Shown here: piece by piece, positions 9,159-17,376 of the stretch
Layout: every line of letters starts with the position of its first letter
How positions within the stretch are numbered: the stretch's first letter is position 1
Assembly (NCBI GenBank): GCA_947465345.1
Contig: CANHZL010000021.1
Span: 1-18,345, forward strand
Reading direction: 5' to 3'
DNA from: Opitutia bacterium
GTDB lineage: Bacteria; Verrucomicrobiota; Verrucomicrobiae; Opitutales; UBA953
Length of the DNA: 18,345 nucleotides
Made by a program: the position numbers and the translations under genes
The notes under the pieces: generated by a model
Database searches by the model: none
What the model was told of the DNA's origin: nothing
The model's input: only the letters and a program-made list of their open reading frames with translations

Positions 9159-10757
9159 ATGACCCCTACCCCCTGGTTCAAGCCGGCGCTATCACGCGCC
9201 CTGAAAGCAGGCTACGGACGTGCCGATTTCCTCGCTGACCTCGCGGCAGGCCTGCTCGTGGGCGTGGTCGCCCTCCCCCTCTCGATCGGCCTGGCCATCG
9301 CCTCAGGGGTCAGCCCCGAACAGGGCCTCTACACGGCCATCATCGGCGGCGTCATCGTCTCGCTCCTCGGCGGCTCTCGCGTCCAGGTCGCCGGTCCGGC
9401 CGGCGCCTTCGTCGGCATCTGCGCCGCGGCGGTCATCACCCATGGCTATGTCGGCCTCGCCCTGGCCACCCTGATGGCCGGCGTGATGCTCCTAGCTTTC
9501 GGGGCTCTTCGCCTCGGTAAGTATATCGGCTACATCCCCTATCCAGTCGTCATCGGCTTCACGACGGGCATCGCGCTCATCATCGGCAGCACGCAAATCG
9601 ACTCAGCCCTCGGCATCGCCGACCCCACTCCGGCGATTCCCGACTTCATTGGCCGAATCGCTTACGTCTTCCGGCACGGCAGCCAAATCCACCTCGGCAG
9701 CATCGCGGTCGCAGCCGGAACGCTCGCCGTCATCATCAGCCTGCGGAAGATTTCCCTCAAGATTCCTGGAGCGCTCATCGCCGTCCTGCTCGGTACGGTC
9801 ATCGTGGCGCTCCTCGGCGTGCCGGATTCCTCCGTCCAGACCATCGGCTCCAAGTTCAAGGCGATTAGCGCAAACTTCCGACTGACCGACTGGAACAGCG
9901 CCCTGACCGACCGGGCCGCCTGGCTGTCCAAGGCCTGGGACGTCCTGCCGCTAGCCTTCGGGATTGGCCTACTGGTGGGCATCGAGTCCCTGCTTTGCGC
10001 TGTAGTCGCCGACGGCATGACCGGCGACCGCCACGACTCCGATACCGAACTGGCCGCCCAAGGTGTCGCCAACATCGCGTCGGCCTGCTTCATGGGGCTG
10101 CCCGTCACCGGGGTCATCGCTCGAACGAGCACCAACGCCCGCGCCGGCGCCAAGAGCCCGGTCTCCGGCCTAATTCACGCGGGCACGGTGCTGGCCATTC
10201 TGCTCATCCTAGCCCCGGTAGTAAAACTCATCCCGCTGGCTTCGCTAGCAGGCGTACTGCTCTCCGTCTGCTGGTACATGGCCGATCTCCCGCTGTGGCC
10301 CCGCCTATTCCGCTCGGGCGGCTCCGACATGATCCTACTGGTACTCGCCTGCCTGATCACGGTCTTTGTCGACCTCATCTGGGCCGTCGGCCTCGGCGTC
10401 CTCGTGGCGTTCATCTTCCTACTGATTCGAAAATCCTCGCATCCAGAGAAAGAGGAACCCGAGACCATCGACGTCGTGGAAGCCGACGCAGAAGTGCGCC
10501 TTGCGCTCTCGGGCCATCTGCACTTCGGCCGTGCCGCCGAGCCTCGCGCCGTCGAAGCCCGCCTGAAGGCCGGCACGCTTCTCCTGACCCTGGATTTCAG
10601 CCACGCCCTCTTCGTCGACTGCTCCTACGCCCAAGCCCTCCGCGAACTCGCCAACTATGCCCGCCAGCAAGGCGTGACCGTACGAGCCATCGGCCTCCAG
10701 GGCCGTTCCGCCGCCGACTTCGCCCGCTTCGGCCTCCGCGAAGTCATCGCGATTTGA
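9159..10757 (+). CDS. SulP-family anion permease with STAS domain (sulfate or bicarbonate)
   Basis: A 532-residue inner-membrane transporter. Residues about 25-425 hold many hydrophobic segments with SulP hallmarks: [21 protein letters not shown], the binding-site loop [10 protein letters not shown] (77-86), and the stretch [16 protein letters not shown] (274-289) followed by RH-x3[12 protein letters not shown] and an arginine-threonine-asparagine-alanine-rich loop before the last helices. Residues about 440-532 are a cytoplasmic STAS domain ([17 protein letters not shown]). SulP proteins carry sulfate, bicarbonate or dicarboxylates, and substrate cannot be read from these motifs. No Shine-Dalgarno precedes the ATG. 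It is the first gene of a likely three-gene unit, 52 nt ahead of the phosphatase-family gene, and it starts 48 nt after the gltBD terminator. The neighbouring ppc consumes bicarbonate, which makes bicarbonate import a reasonable guess. Confidence 0.93.
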   Translation: MTPTPWFKPALSRALKAGYGRADFLADLAAGLLVGVVALPLSIGLAIASGVSPEQGLYTAIIGGVIVSLLGGSRVQVAGPAGAFVGICAAAVITHGYVGLALATLMAGVMLLAFGALRLGKYIGYIPYPVVIGFTTGIALIIGSTQIDSALGIADPTPAIPDFIGRIAYVFRHGSQIHLGSIAVAAGTLAVIISLRKISLKIPGALIAVLLGTVIVALLGVPDSSVQTIGSKFKAISANFRLTDWNSALTDRAAWLSKAWDVLPLAFGIGLLVGIESLLCAVVADGMTGDRHDSDTELAAQGVANIASACFMGLPVTGVIARTSTNARAGAKSPVSGLIHAGTVLAILLILAPVVKLIPLASLAGVLLSVCWYMADLPLWPRLFRSGGSDMILLVLACLITVFVDLIWAVGLGVLVAFIFLLIRKSSHPEKEEPETIDVVEADAEVRLALSGHLHFGRAAEPRAVEARLKAGTLLLTLDFSHALFVDCSYAQALRELANYARQQGVTVRAIGLQGRSAADFARFGLREVIAI

Positions 10758-10809
10758 CGGCGGACTGTCTGAGATTGCCCCGAGTGGGCGCCGCGCCTAC
10801 GTTGCGGAC

Positions 10810-11565
10810 GTGAGCACGCCCTCCCTCGAAAGCCTCAAGTCCGTCGCGCTGACCACGGCCATCGCCGCCGGCGACTTACTGGCCAAGGGCGCCCAGATGA
10901 AGGTAAACGCTTCCACCGATGACGACGTGAAGATGCAGGCCGACGTCGATTCGGAACACTTGGTCCGCGACATGCTCAAGGCGACGGGCATTCCAGTCAT
11001 CGGCGAAGAACTCGGGGGAGACGCTTCTCTCTACGACGGAGTCAGCCTCTACTGGGTCGTCGACCCTCTCGACGGCACCTATAACTACCTCCGCCGCCAG
11101 CCCTCGACCTGCGTCTCGCTCGGCCTGATGCGCGGCAAGGAGCCGGTGCTCGGCGTCATCCATGATTTCACAGGCAAGAAGACCTACCTCGGCGTCGTCG
11201 GCGAAGGCAGCTTTCTCAATGGCGTCCGCATCACACCCGGCTGGGTCACCGACATCAAGGACGCCTGCATCATGACGGGCTTCCCGGCCGCCGCCGATAA
11301 GTCGGGCCCGGCGATGCAGCTCTTCGTCCAGCAGGTCGGTCGCTACAAGAAGATCCGCATGATTGGCTCCGCCGCACTGGCCCTCGCCTACGTCGGCGAA
11401 GGCGTCGCGGACACCTATTACGAATCCGGCACGAACCTCTGGGATGTCGCCGCTGGGCTCGCGATCATCAAGGCCTCGGGTGGATATTTCCGCCTCGTCC
11501 CGACGGGCAAGCGCCCGCTGAACTACGACCTCTGGGCCTCGGCCCGCGAGGAGTGGACGCACTAA
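10810..11565 (+). CDS. Inositol monophosphatase-family protein
   Basis: A 251-residue soluble, Mg2+-dependent phosphatase of the IMPase/FBPase superfamily. The metal-binding residues are in place: Glu66/Glu67 in GEE, WVVDPLDGTYNY (82-93, with Asp85 and Asp88), and the C-terminal WDVAAG (211-216, Asp212). The usual VTxxD element reads VKMQAD here, so the Thr is replaced by Met. DGTYNY is closer to the DGTxNF of inositol monophosphatases than to the DGTKEF of CysQ (PAP phosphatase). Substrate could be inositol phosphate, another sugar phosphate or a nucleotide. The start is GTG at 10810; no ATG fits better, and there is no Shine-Dalgarno. It lies 52 nt after sulP and 50 nt before the small membrane protein, probably in the same transcript. 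Confidence 0.9.
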   Translation: MSTPSLESLKSVALTTAIAAGDLLAKGAQMKVNASTDDDVKMQADVDSEHLVRDMLKATGIPVIGEELGGDASLYDGVSLYWVVDPLDGTYNYLRRQPSTCVSLGLMRGKEPVLGVIHDFTGKKTYLGVVGEGSFLNGVRITPGWVTDIKDACIMTGFPAAADKSGPAMQLFVQQVGRYKKIRMIGSAALALAYVGEGVADTYYESGTNLWDVAAGLAIIKASGGYFRLVPTGKRPLNYDLWASAREEWTH

Positions 11566-11615
11566 GGCCACTCCTTAGGCGTAGACAAGAGGCCGAGGAC
11601 GACTAGGTTCCCGAC

Positions 11616-12086
11616 GTGCTCCTCGCCCTGACCAATCCGATTAAAGAAGCCATCATCAAGCATGCCGTGGAGAACTACGCCGAGAAGGTGCTCGGTCAGG
11701 ACTACGGCTCCATGGGCTTCTGGGTCGCCCTTGCGATGGTGGTGGTCTATATCCCGCTGCTCGGCCGCCTCGCCGCCCAGCACTTCTTCGGCAAGGACGG
11801 TACGATCTTCGGCATCGGCCTGACCGGTCTCGTTTCCGTTGCCTTGACCTTCGCCGCCATCTGTATGGCCGATACAAGCCTGTCGGGATTTATCCCGAAA
11901 TCCATCGAGATTCTGGTCATCTCTCTCTGTACGGCCACGGTCGTCCTGCTGGTCACCAGCGCTTCCGCCCAGGTCCTGAGCATGGGTTTCGGGCCCTCCC
12001 TCGGCCTCCAGCTGATCTTCTGGAACATCGTCTTCCTCGCCCAGCTAGCCACCCGCTTCCTGATGGATTTCTGGAAGCACGTCTGA
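11616..12086 (+). CDS. Small four-helix integral membrane protein, unknown function
   Basis: A 156-residue protein that I do not recognise. After a short amphipathic N terminus it has four hydrophobic segments at about 34-54, 64-84, 98-115 and 129-150, so it is an inner-membrane protein. Both ends are probably on the same side; the C terminus ends DFWKHV. The start is GTG at 11616: an in-frame TAG at 11604-11606 rules out a longer form, and the next Met is at residue 33. Codon use resembles its neighbours. It lies 50 nt after the IMPase-family gene and ends 21 nt before a strong terminator, so it appears to be the last gene of the sulP unit. It carries no motif that suggests an enzyme or a transporter family. 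Confidence 0.8.
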   Translation: MLLALTNPIKEAIIKHAVENYAEKVLGQDYGSMGFWVALAMVVVYIPLLGRLAAQHFFGKDGTIFGIGLTGLVSVALTFAAICMADTSLSGFIPKSIEILVISLCTATVVLLVTSASAQVLSMGFGPSLGLQLIFWNIVFLAQLATRFLMDFWKHV

Positions 12087-12107
12087 GGCCTGACCACCCT
12101 AGTCAAC

Positions 12108-12143
12108 AAGAAGGCCGGCCTCCTCGCGGACACCGGCCTTCTT
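12108..12143. terminator. Bidirectional rho-independent terminator between the sulP unit and ppc
   Basis: An 11-bp perfect stem AAGAAGGCCGG/CCGGCCTTCTT at 12108-12118 and 12133-12143 encloses a 14-nt loop. The arms carry A on one side and T on the other, so the hairpin can end transcripts from both directions: the plus-strand unit (stop at 12086) and ppc (stop at 12164). Confidence 0.8.
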
Positions 12144-12163
12144 CGTGAATAGATCCGCGGGAC

Positions 12164-14911
12164 TCAGCCCGTGGCCTGGAGGCCAGCGGCGATGGCGTTC
12201 AGCGAAAGGAGCATTTGGGGGAGCAATGCGTCGGCTTCCTTGCGGTCGCCATCGGCCACCTTCTTACGCCAATCCTTGAGGAGCGCGACCTGCTGTTCGT
12301 GCAGGAGGTCGATGGCGGATTCGCGTAGAGCAATGACCTTGCGCAGACGCGGACGACCCTCGCTCAGCTTTGATCCGGAAAGGTCATCGAGCATCTTCCG
12401 GGTGAGGTTATGCTCGGCGAGGATCCGGTTCAGGAAGAGGCCGCGCAGCTTCTTATCGGTCACGAGCGCACCGTAGAGTTTCATCATACTACGATTGGAC
12501 GCCAGCACGCTAGTGGAGGCATTCTTGAGCATGTAGCGCAAGGGCGGCCAATCGTCGTAGTTCTTTCGGATTACCTCGAAGCCCTTGGGGTCTTCTTCCT
12601 TGAGGCGGGCGAGGGCGGAACCGACACCATACCAGCCCGAGAGATAAAAGCGGGCCTGGCTCCAGGCGAAGACCCACGGGATGGCGCGCAAGTCTTCGAG
12701 GGAAGCGGCGCCGGTGCGACGCGACGGACGCGAGCCGATACGGCTGGCTTCGATGACGTCGATCGGCGTGGCCTGACGGAAGAACTCGATGAAGCGCGGG
12801 GTCTGAATCAACGATTGATAGGCCTCGCGGGAGAACTCAGCCAGACGGTCCATGACCTTGGCCTGCGCAGTCTCACTGCGGACGGCGACGTCGTGGAGGA
12901 AGGTGTTCTGGGTGACGCCGGCGGTCAGCAACTCAAGGTTGTTCACCGCGGTGATGTGGTTGGCATACTTCTGGGTGATGCTCTCGCCCTGCTCGGTGAC
13001 GCGCATCTCACCTTGGATCGAGCCTTGCGGAAGGGCGTCAATGAAGCGGTGGGTCGGGCCGGCTCCACGGGAGATGGTACCGCCGCGACCATGGAAGAAG
13101 ATGATACGGACACCGTGCTTCTCGCCGATGGCGGCGAGGTTCTGCTGGGCACGGTAGAGATTCCAGAGCGAGGCGAGGATACCGCCGTCCTTATTGGAGT
13201 CCGAATAGCCAATCATCACCTGCTGGGTTAGGCCGTCGGTGATGCCGGCGTCGCGACGAGCCTGCAGCGTGCGCTTGGTCATCGGGTGCGACAAGAACGC
13301 ATCCATGATGCTGGTGCTGCGCTCAAGGTCGCCGATGGTCTCGAAAAGCGGGACGACCGGAAGCAGACAGTAGGCGTCATCGGAGCCGCCGGCGGTGAGG
13401 CCGGCCTCGCGGGCGAGGAGGTAGACAGACAACAGGTCGGACACCGAACGGGTCATGCTGACGATCAGCGAACCCAGGCCGGCGGAACCATACTGGTCTA
13501 TATGGGTGACAAGCGCGCGGTGACAGGCGACCACGGCGTCGGCTTCCGGACCGATGCTGGCCTGCTCGCGCAGGAAGGGACGGGTCGAACGGAGCTCGGA
13601 GTCAAGGAAGCCGAGGCGACGAGATTCGTCCCACTGCGAGTAACCGGTATCGTCCTGTCCGGTGGCGGCGAGGAGCTGGCCGATAGCCTTATCGTGGAAG
13701 GCGCTATTCTGGCGGATATCCAGGACGGCCATGTGGAAACCAAAGGTACGCAGGAAGCGCAGCAGCGGATCGAGTTCCGCGCGGGCGATGCGACCGGCGC
13801 CGACTTCGATGAGGGTCTCGCGCAGGAACAACAGGTCGGCGATGACGCCTTCCGGAGTGCGATGCTGGCCGTGGCCGAGTTCGCCTTCGACGTTCGGCAG
13901 CCGAAGACGGATAAGATTGATATACTGGCGCCAAGTTTCGCCGATGTTACGCTTCATCGCGGCTTCGCCGGCTTCGCCATGGAAAGCCGCATGCTTGGTA
14001 ACCTGACGAGAGAAGACCGCCGGAGGTTCCTGCAGGTGGTCGCCGAGAGAAAGGCGCTGGCCGAGGGTCTCAAGGCGCTCGTTGCAGATCGCAATGGCGG
14101 TCGAACGGAAGAGATTGAGGGCGCGCGTGGTCACTTCGGACGTGACCAGCGGGTGGCCGTCGCGGTCTCCGCCGACCCAGGTGCCGAGGACGATCTGGGG
14201 CAAGGAATCCGGGTGTTCGACGCGGGCGGGGTCCAGACCAGCCTCTTCCCAAGCTTGACGCAGGCGGAGGTCCATACTGACCACGGCGTCCGGGAAGACC
14301 TTCGAGAGGAAGTAATTGATATTCCGGAGCTCCGAAGCCACGTCGGGCTTCTGGTGGTAGATCTCTCCAGTACGCCAGAGACGCTCGAGCGCGACCTTGA
14401 TCTCTTCGCGGATCGCGCGCTGCTCGGCGACGGTCCACATGTTGTTCTCACGGCGGACGAGCAGCTTGTAAATCTCGCGATGGATCTCGAGCACGGTAGC
14501 GCGCTTGGCTTCGGTCGGGTGAGCGGTGAGTACAGGCTCGACGCGCATACGGTTGAGGCGCTTGGCGATTTGCTTATCGGTCAGGCCAGCGGCGACGAGG
14601 GCACGAAGGGCACGACCCCACGAACCCGGATCGGAAGCGAGGCCATGCTTGTCTTCGCGGAGACGCTTGGACTGCGCGGAGGCGTTTTCCTCGACCATGT
14701 TGAGGAGCTGGAAGGCGATGGAGTAAGCCTGCACGCCACGGTAGGAAAAGATCTGCACACCGCGCAACTTGCGCTTGCCCATCCACGGCAAGGTACCGGC
14801 GAGATCCTTGTGGTCGAGCTGCTCGAGCACCTCGACGAAGCACGTCATCATGAAGTCGAGGTCCTTGTCGACTTTCTTAAGCCCGCGGGCGAGATCGGTG
14901 CTGATAGCCAT
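12164..14911 (-). CDS. ppc: Phosphoenolpyruvate carboxylase
   Basis: A 915-residue cytoplasmic enzyme making oxaloacetate from PEP and bicarbonate, an anaplerotic step. Catalytic motifs are all present: VLTAHPTEAKR (127-137, catalytic His131), GTWVGGDRDGHP (243-254), GYSDSNKDGG (568-577), and the glycine-rich loop HGRGGTISRG (607-616) with Arg609 and Arg615. The canonical loop GRGGxxGRGG has Ser and Ala replacements (GRGGTISRGAGP). RIGSRPSRRTG and AIPWVFAWSQ follow in the usual order. By eye, the aspartate-inhibitor residues Lys773 and Asn881 of E. coli correspond to Ser805 and Ala913 here, while Arg587 and Arg832 are kept as Arg615 and Arg863. ATG 14911 is chosen because the family's N terminus begins there; an upstream extension is unrelated and Cys/Arg-rich. 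No Shine-Dalgarno. It is divergent from the helicase and convergent with the sulP unit. Confidence 0.97.
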   Translation of the reverse strand: MAISTDLARGLKKVDKDLDFMMTCFVEVLEQLDHKDLAGTLPWMGKRKLRGVQIFSYRGVQAYSIAFQLLNMVEENASAQSKRLREDKHGLASDPGSWGRALRALVAAGLTDKQIAKRLNRMRVEPVLTAHPTEAKRATVLEIHREIYKLLVRRENNMWTVAEQRAIREEIKVALERLWRTGEIYHQKPDVASELRNINYFLSKVFPDAVVSMDLRLRQAWEEAGLDPARVEHPDSLPQIVLGTWVGGDRDGHPLVTSEVTTRALNLFRSTAIAICNERLETLGQRLSLGDHLQEPPAVFSRQVTKHAAFHGEAGEAAMKRNIGETWRQYINLIRLRLPNVEGELGHGQHRTPEGVIADLLFLRETLIEVGAGRIARAELDPLLRFLRTFGFHMAVLDIRQNSAFHDKAIGQLLAATGQDDTGYSQWDESRRLGFLDSELRSTRPFLREQASIGPEADAVVACHRALVTHIDQYGSAGLGSLIVSMTRSVSDLLSVYLLAREAGLTAGGSDDAYCLLPVVPLFETIGDLERSTSIMDAFLSHPMTKRTLQARRDAGITDGLTQQVMIGYSDSNKDGGILASLWNLYRAQQNLAAIGEKHGVRIIFFHGRGGTISRGAGPTHRFIDALPQGSIQGEMRVTEQGESITQKYANHITAVNNLELLTAGVTQNTFLHDVAVRSETAQAKVMDRLAEFSREAYQSLIQTPRFIEFFRQATPIDVIEASRIGSRPSRRTGAASLEDLRAIPWVFAWSQARFYLSGWYGVGSALARLKEEDPKGFEVIRKNYDDWPPLRYMLKNASTSVLASNRSMMKLYGALVTDKKLRGLFLNRILAEHNLTRKMLDDLSGSKLSEGRPRLRKVIALRESAIDLLHEQQVALLKDWRKKVADGDRKEADALLPQMLLSLNAIAAGLQATG

Positions 14912-15006
14912 GCGACGACAGTCGTAGCACGGACACAGGAAATCTCGCAACCGCAAACCCCCTCGGCTTGCGTCTAAGGCAGTCCGCACTTTGATGGAAA
15001 GTCGCC

Positions 15007-17373
15007 ATGTCGGACTCACGGCTCATCCTCCCCGACCTCTGGCAGCAGGACGCCCTCCGCGCCCTCCGCCAAGGCGAGGATGTGGTCATCCAAGCCCCGA
15101 CTGGTGCAGGCAAGACCCACGTCTTCGAACTCCTTATTAAAGGGGGGCATCGCGGCCAGGCGGTCTACACCGTCCCCACCCGTGCCTTGGCTAATGACAA
15201 GCGTGCCGAATGGCTGGCCTTGGGGTGGGATGTAGGCATCGCGACTGGGGACGTTAGCGACAACCTCGGGGCCCCAGTGGTCGTGGCCACCTTGGAGACC
15301 CAGCGCCATCGTTTCCTCGAAGGACGTCACCCCGACCTACTCGTGGTGGACGAATATCAGATGCTGGCCGATACCCGCCGCGGCGCGGCCTACGAAACAG
15401 TCCTGGCCATCGCCCCACCCGCTACCCAGCTCCTCCTCCTGAGCGGTAGCGTGTCCAACCCGAAGGCCGTCGCTGAATGGCTCCGCAGCCTCGGTCGCAA
15501 GGTGACCCTCATCGAGGAACACACCCGCCCCATCCCTCTCGAGGAGGTCTCCCTAGACGCCCTAGAGGCCCACGAACCGACCGGCATCAAGGGCCACATC
15601 GCCCGGGCGGTCATCCGTGCCGTCCTCGCTGACCTAGGCCCGATCCTAGTCTTTGCCCCCCGACGCCGGGCGGCCGAGCATATTGCGCGCGACATCGCCG
15701 CGGGCCTACCCCTTGGCAACGGCCCCCAACTCTCACCCAGCCAGCGAGCCATGGCTGGCGACGACCTTAATCGCCTGCTGCGCCAAGGCGTGGGTCTCCA
15801 CCACAGCGGACTCACCTTCGACCAGCGCACCGAACTCATCGAGCCGTGGGCCAAGGCCGGCAAGCTGAGCGTGGTCGTCGCGACCACCGGACTGGCCTCG
15901 GGCATCAACTTCTCACTCCGCTCGGTGCTCGTGACCGACCGACGTTACGCCGCCGAGCACGCCGAACGCGAAGTCCGCCCAGACGAACTCCTCCAGATGT
16001 TCGGACGCGCCGGGCGACGCGGGCTCGACGACCGCGGCTTCGCGCTCTGGACCGGCGATAGCCCCCGCCTTGGTGAAGCGAAACCTCTCCAGCTCAAACG
16101 CAGCGACGCCCTCGACTGGCCGGCCTTCCTCTCGCTGATGCGTCGATCTGAAGAACCTAAGGTCGTCGCCGCCAAACTGGCCAAGGCTCTATTTACCCGT
16201 GAGCCGATCGACCTCTCCCTGGACCGCCTGGACGAAGACCTGCCCAGCGACCTGCCCGTCGCACCGGCCGGAGCGACGCGTCATATCACCGAAATCTGCG
16301 GACGTAACGGCACCTGGCAGCGCGAACGCCCGACACACCTCGTCCCGCTCTCGCAGGCGCTGATCTACGTCAAGGACACCTGGCATCCTGCGCTGAGTAA
16401 GCCTGACTCCCTCCGTGCCCTGCCCTACGGCACGCCTTGCAAACTCGAGACAAGCGAAGGCCTGCGCTACGGACGCACGATCACGCTCGCCCACTTCCCC
16501 AAGGAAGCCGGCGCCTCGCACCTCACGCCGGCCGAATGGTTGCTCAAGGCCCTTCGTCGACTCGAAGGCGGCCAGGTCCGCCCGCGCACCTGGAAACTTG
16601 AACTGCTCGAGAAAGAGATTCTCCCCCTATTACCTAAACTCACCCAAGGCGGGCTCGCCCATGGCGGCATCTTCCTCGGACGGGATAGCGTCCAGGTGAA
16701 GCTCGACTACTCCCGCGCTAACGTCCGCGTCTGGCCCGACGCGGATAATCACCCGCTGATCAACCCACCACGCCGAGAAGTCGAGAAGCAGGACATCAAC
16801 CTACGCGAAGTCCTCGGAGGAGGCACACTCCACACGGCTCGTGCTGGGCGTCTCTGGAAAAAACTCGGGCTAATTGACTCCGCCGGACGCCCGACCGAAC
16901 GCGGCGCCATCGCTTCCCTCTTCCAGCACGGCGAAGGGCTCGCCGTGGCCTCCGCACTTGAAGACCCGTCCTACGACGCCCACGCCATCGCCTGGGACCT
17001 CGCCGAGCTAAGGGCCGGCGAACGGGTGGCCTCGGCCGGACGTAATTCCAGCCGCCTCGGCGCTTGCTGCCGTCTGGCCTATAAATCCCTTACCGCCGAA
17101 GGGTATCTGCGCGAAGGCCTGCCCGCTGGCTTCGGCGAAGGCTGCGCCGAAGCCCTTAAAGGTTTCGCCTTGCACGGAAAGATTCCGCCGGTCGACGCCG
17201 AAGGCCACGGGCCGGGCCAAGGCGATCTGGAACGTGCCGTCCTCGAATGGCGCAGCACCCTTCAGCTCATCGCACACGGGCCCTCGCACCCATCCTTACG
17301 CTGGCAGCAACTGCGCGCCGCCGCCCAAGACGTGCTGGGGCGTATCGCCGGACAGGCCGCCGCTCGACGCTGA
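15007..17373 (+). CDS. Ski2-like DExH-box helicase with an unassigned C-terminal region
   Basis: A 788-residue superfamily II helicase. Motifs in order: Q-like LWQQDALRAL, Walker A APTGAGKT (30-37), PTRALANDK (motif Ia), TGD (80-82), Walker B DEYQ (115-118), motif III SGS (146-148) instead of the common SAT, GVGLHHSGLT (261-270, a Ski2 signature), motif V ATTGLASGINF (292-302), and motif VI QMFGRAGRRGLD (330-341). This matches Ski2/Mtr4-type RNA unwinding or remodelling enzymes. From about residue 360 to the end (roughly 430 residues) I see no known domain; there is no arch domain and no clear nuclease motif. Start ATG 15007 is preceded by AAAGTCGCC with no Shine-Dalgarno. The stop is 3 nt from the convergent SGNH hydrolase stop. 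It is probably monocistronic. RNA turnover is the default guess, unproven. Confidence 0.88.
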   Translation: MSDSRLILPDLWQQDALRALRQGEDVVIQAPTGAGKTHVFELLIKGGHRGQAVYTVPTRALANDKRAEWLALGWDVGIATGDVSDNLGAPVVVATLETQRHRFLEGRHPDLLVVDEYQMLADTRRGAAYETVLAIAPPATQLLLLSGSVSNPKAVAEWLRSLGRKVTLIEEHTRPIPLEEVSLDALEAHEPTGIKGHIARAVIRAVLADLGPILVFAPRRRAAEHIARDIAAGLPLGNGPQLSPSQRAMAGDDLNRLLRQGVGLHHSGLTFDQRTELIEPWAKAGKLSVVVATTGLASGINFSLRSVLVTDRRYAAEHAEREVRPDELLQMFGRAGRRGLDDRGFALWTGDSPRLGEAKPLQLKRSDALDWPAFLSLMRRSEEPKVVAAKLAKALFTREPIDLSLDRLDEDLPSDLPVAPAGATRHITEICGRNGTWQRERPTHLVPLSQALIYVKDTWHPALSKPDSLRALPYGTPCKLETSEGLRYGRTITLAHFPKEAGASHLTPAEWLLKALRRLEGGQVRPRTWKLELLEKEILPLLPKLTQGGLAHGGIFLGRDSVQVKLDYSRANVRVWPDADNHPLINPPRREVEKQDINLREVLGGGTLHTARAGRLWKKLGLIDSAGRPTERGAIASLFQHGEGLAVASALEDPSYDAHAIAWDLAELRAGERVASAGRNSSRLGACCRLAYKSLTAEGYLREGLPAGFGEGCAEALKGFALHGKIPPVDAEGHGPGQGDLERAVLEWRSTLQLIAHGPSHPSLRWQQLRAAAQDVLGRIAGQAAARR

Positions 17374-17376
17374 GGC

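Noticed and set aside
10810..11565. Naming the IMPase-family gene cysQ because of the neighbouring SulP transporter
   Set aside because: The metal motif ends in DGTYNY, closer to inositol monophosphatases than to the DGTKEF of CysQ, and the SulP substrate is unknown.
13286..14977. A 563-codon open frame antisense to ppc
   Set aside because: The opposite strand encodes a complete PEP carboxylase with all catalytic motifs. The frame has no recognisable domain and low-complexity composition.
14912..15019. A 36-residue N-terminal extension of ppc
   Set aside because: It would overlap the helicase start, is Arg/Cys-rich, and is not part of the family's N terminus, which begins at the ATG at 14911.
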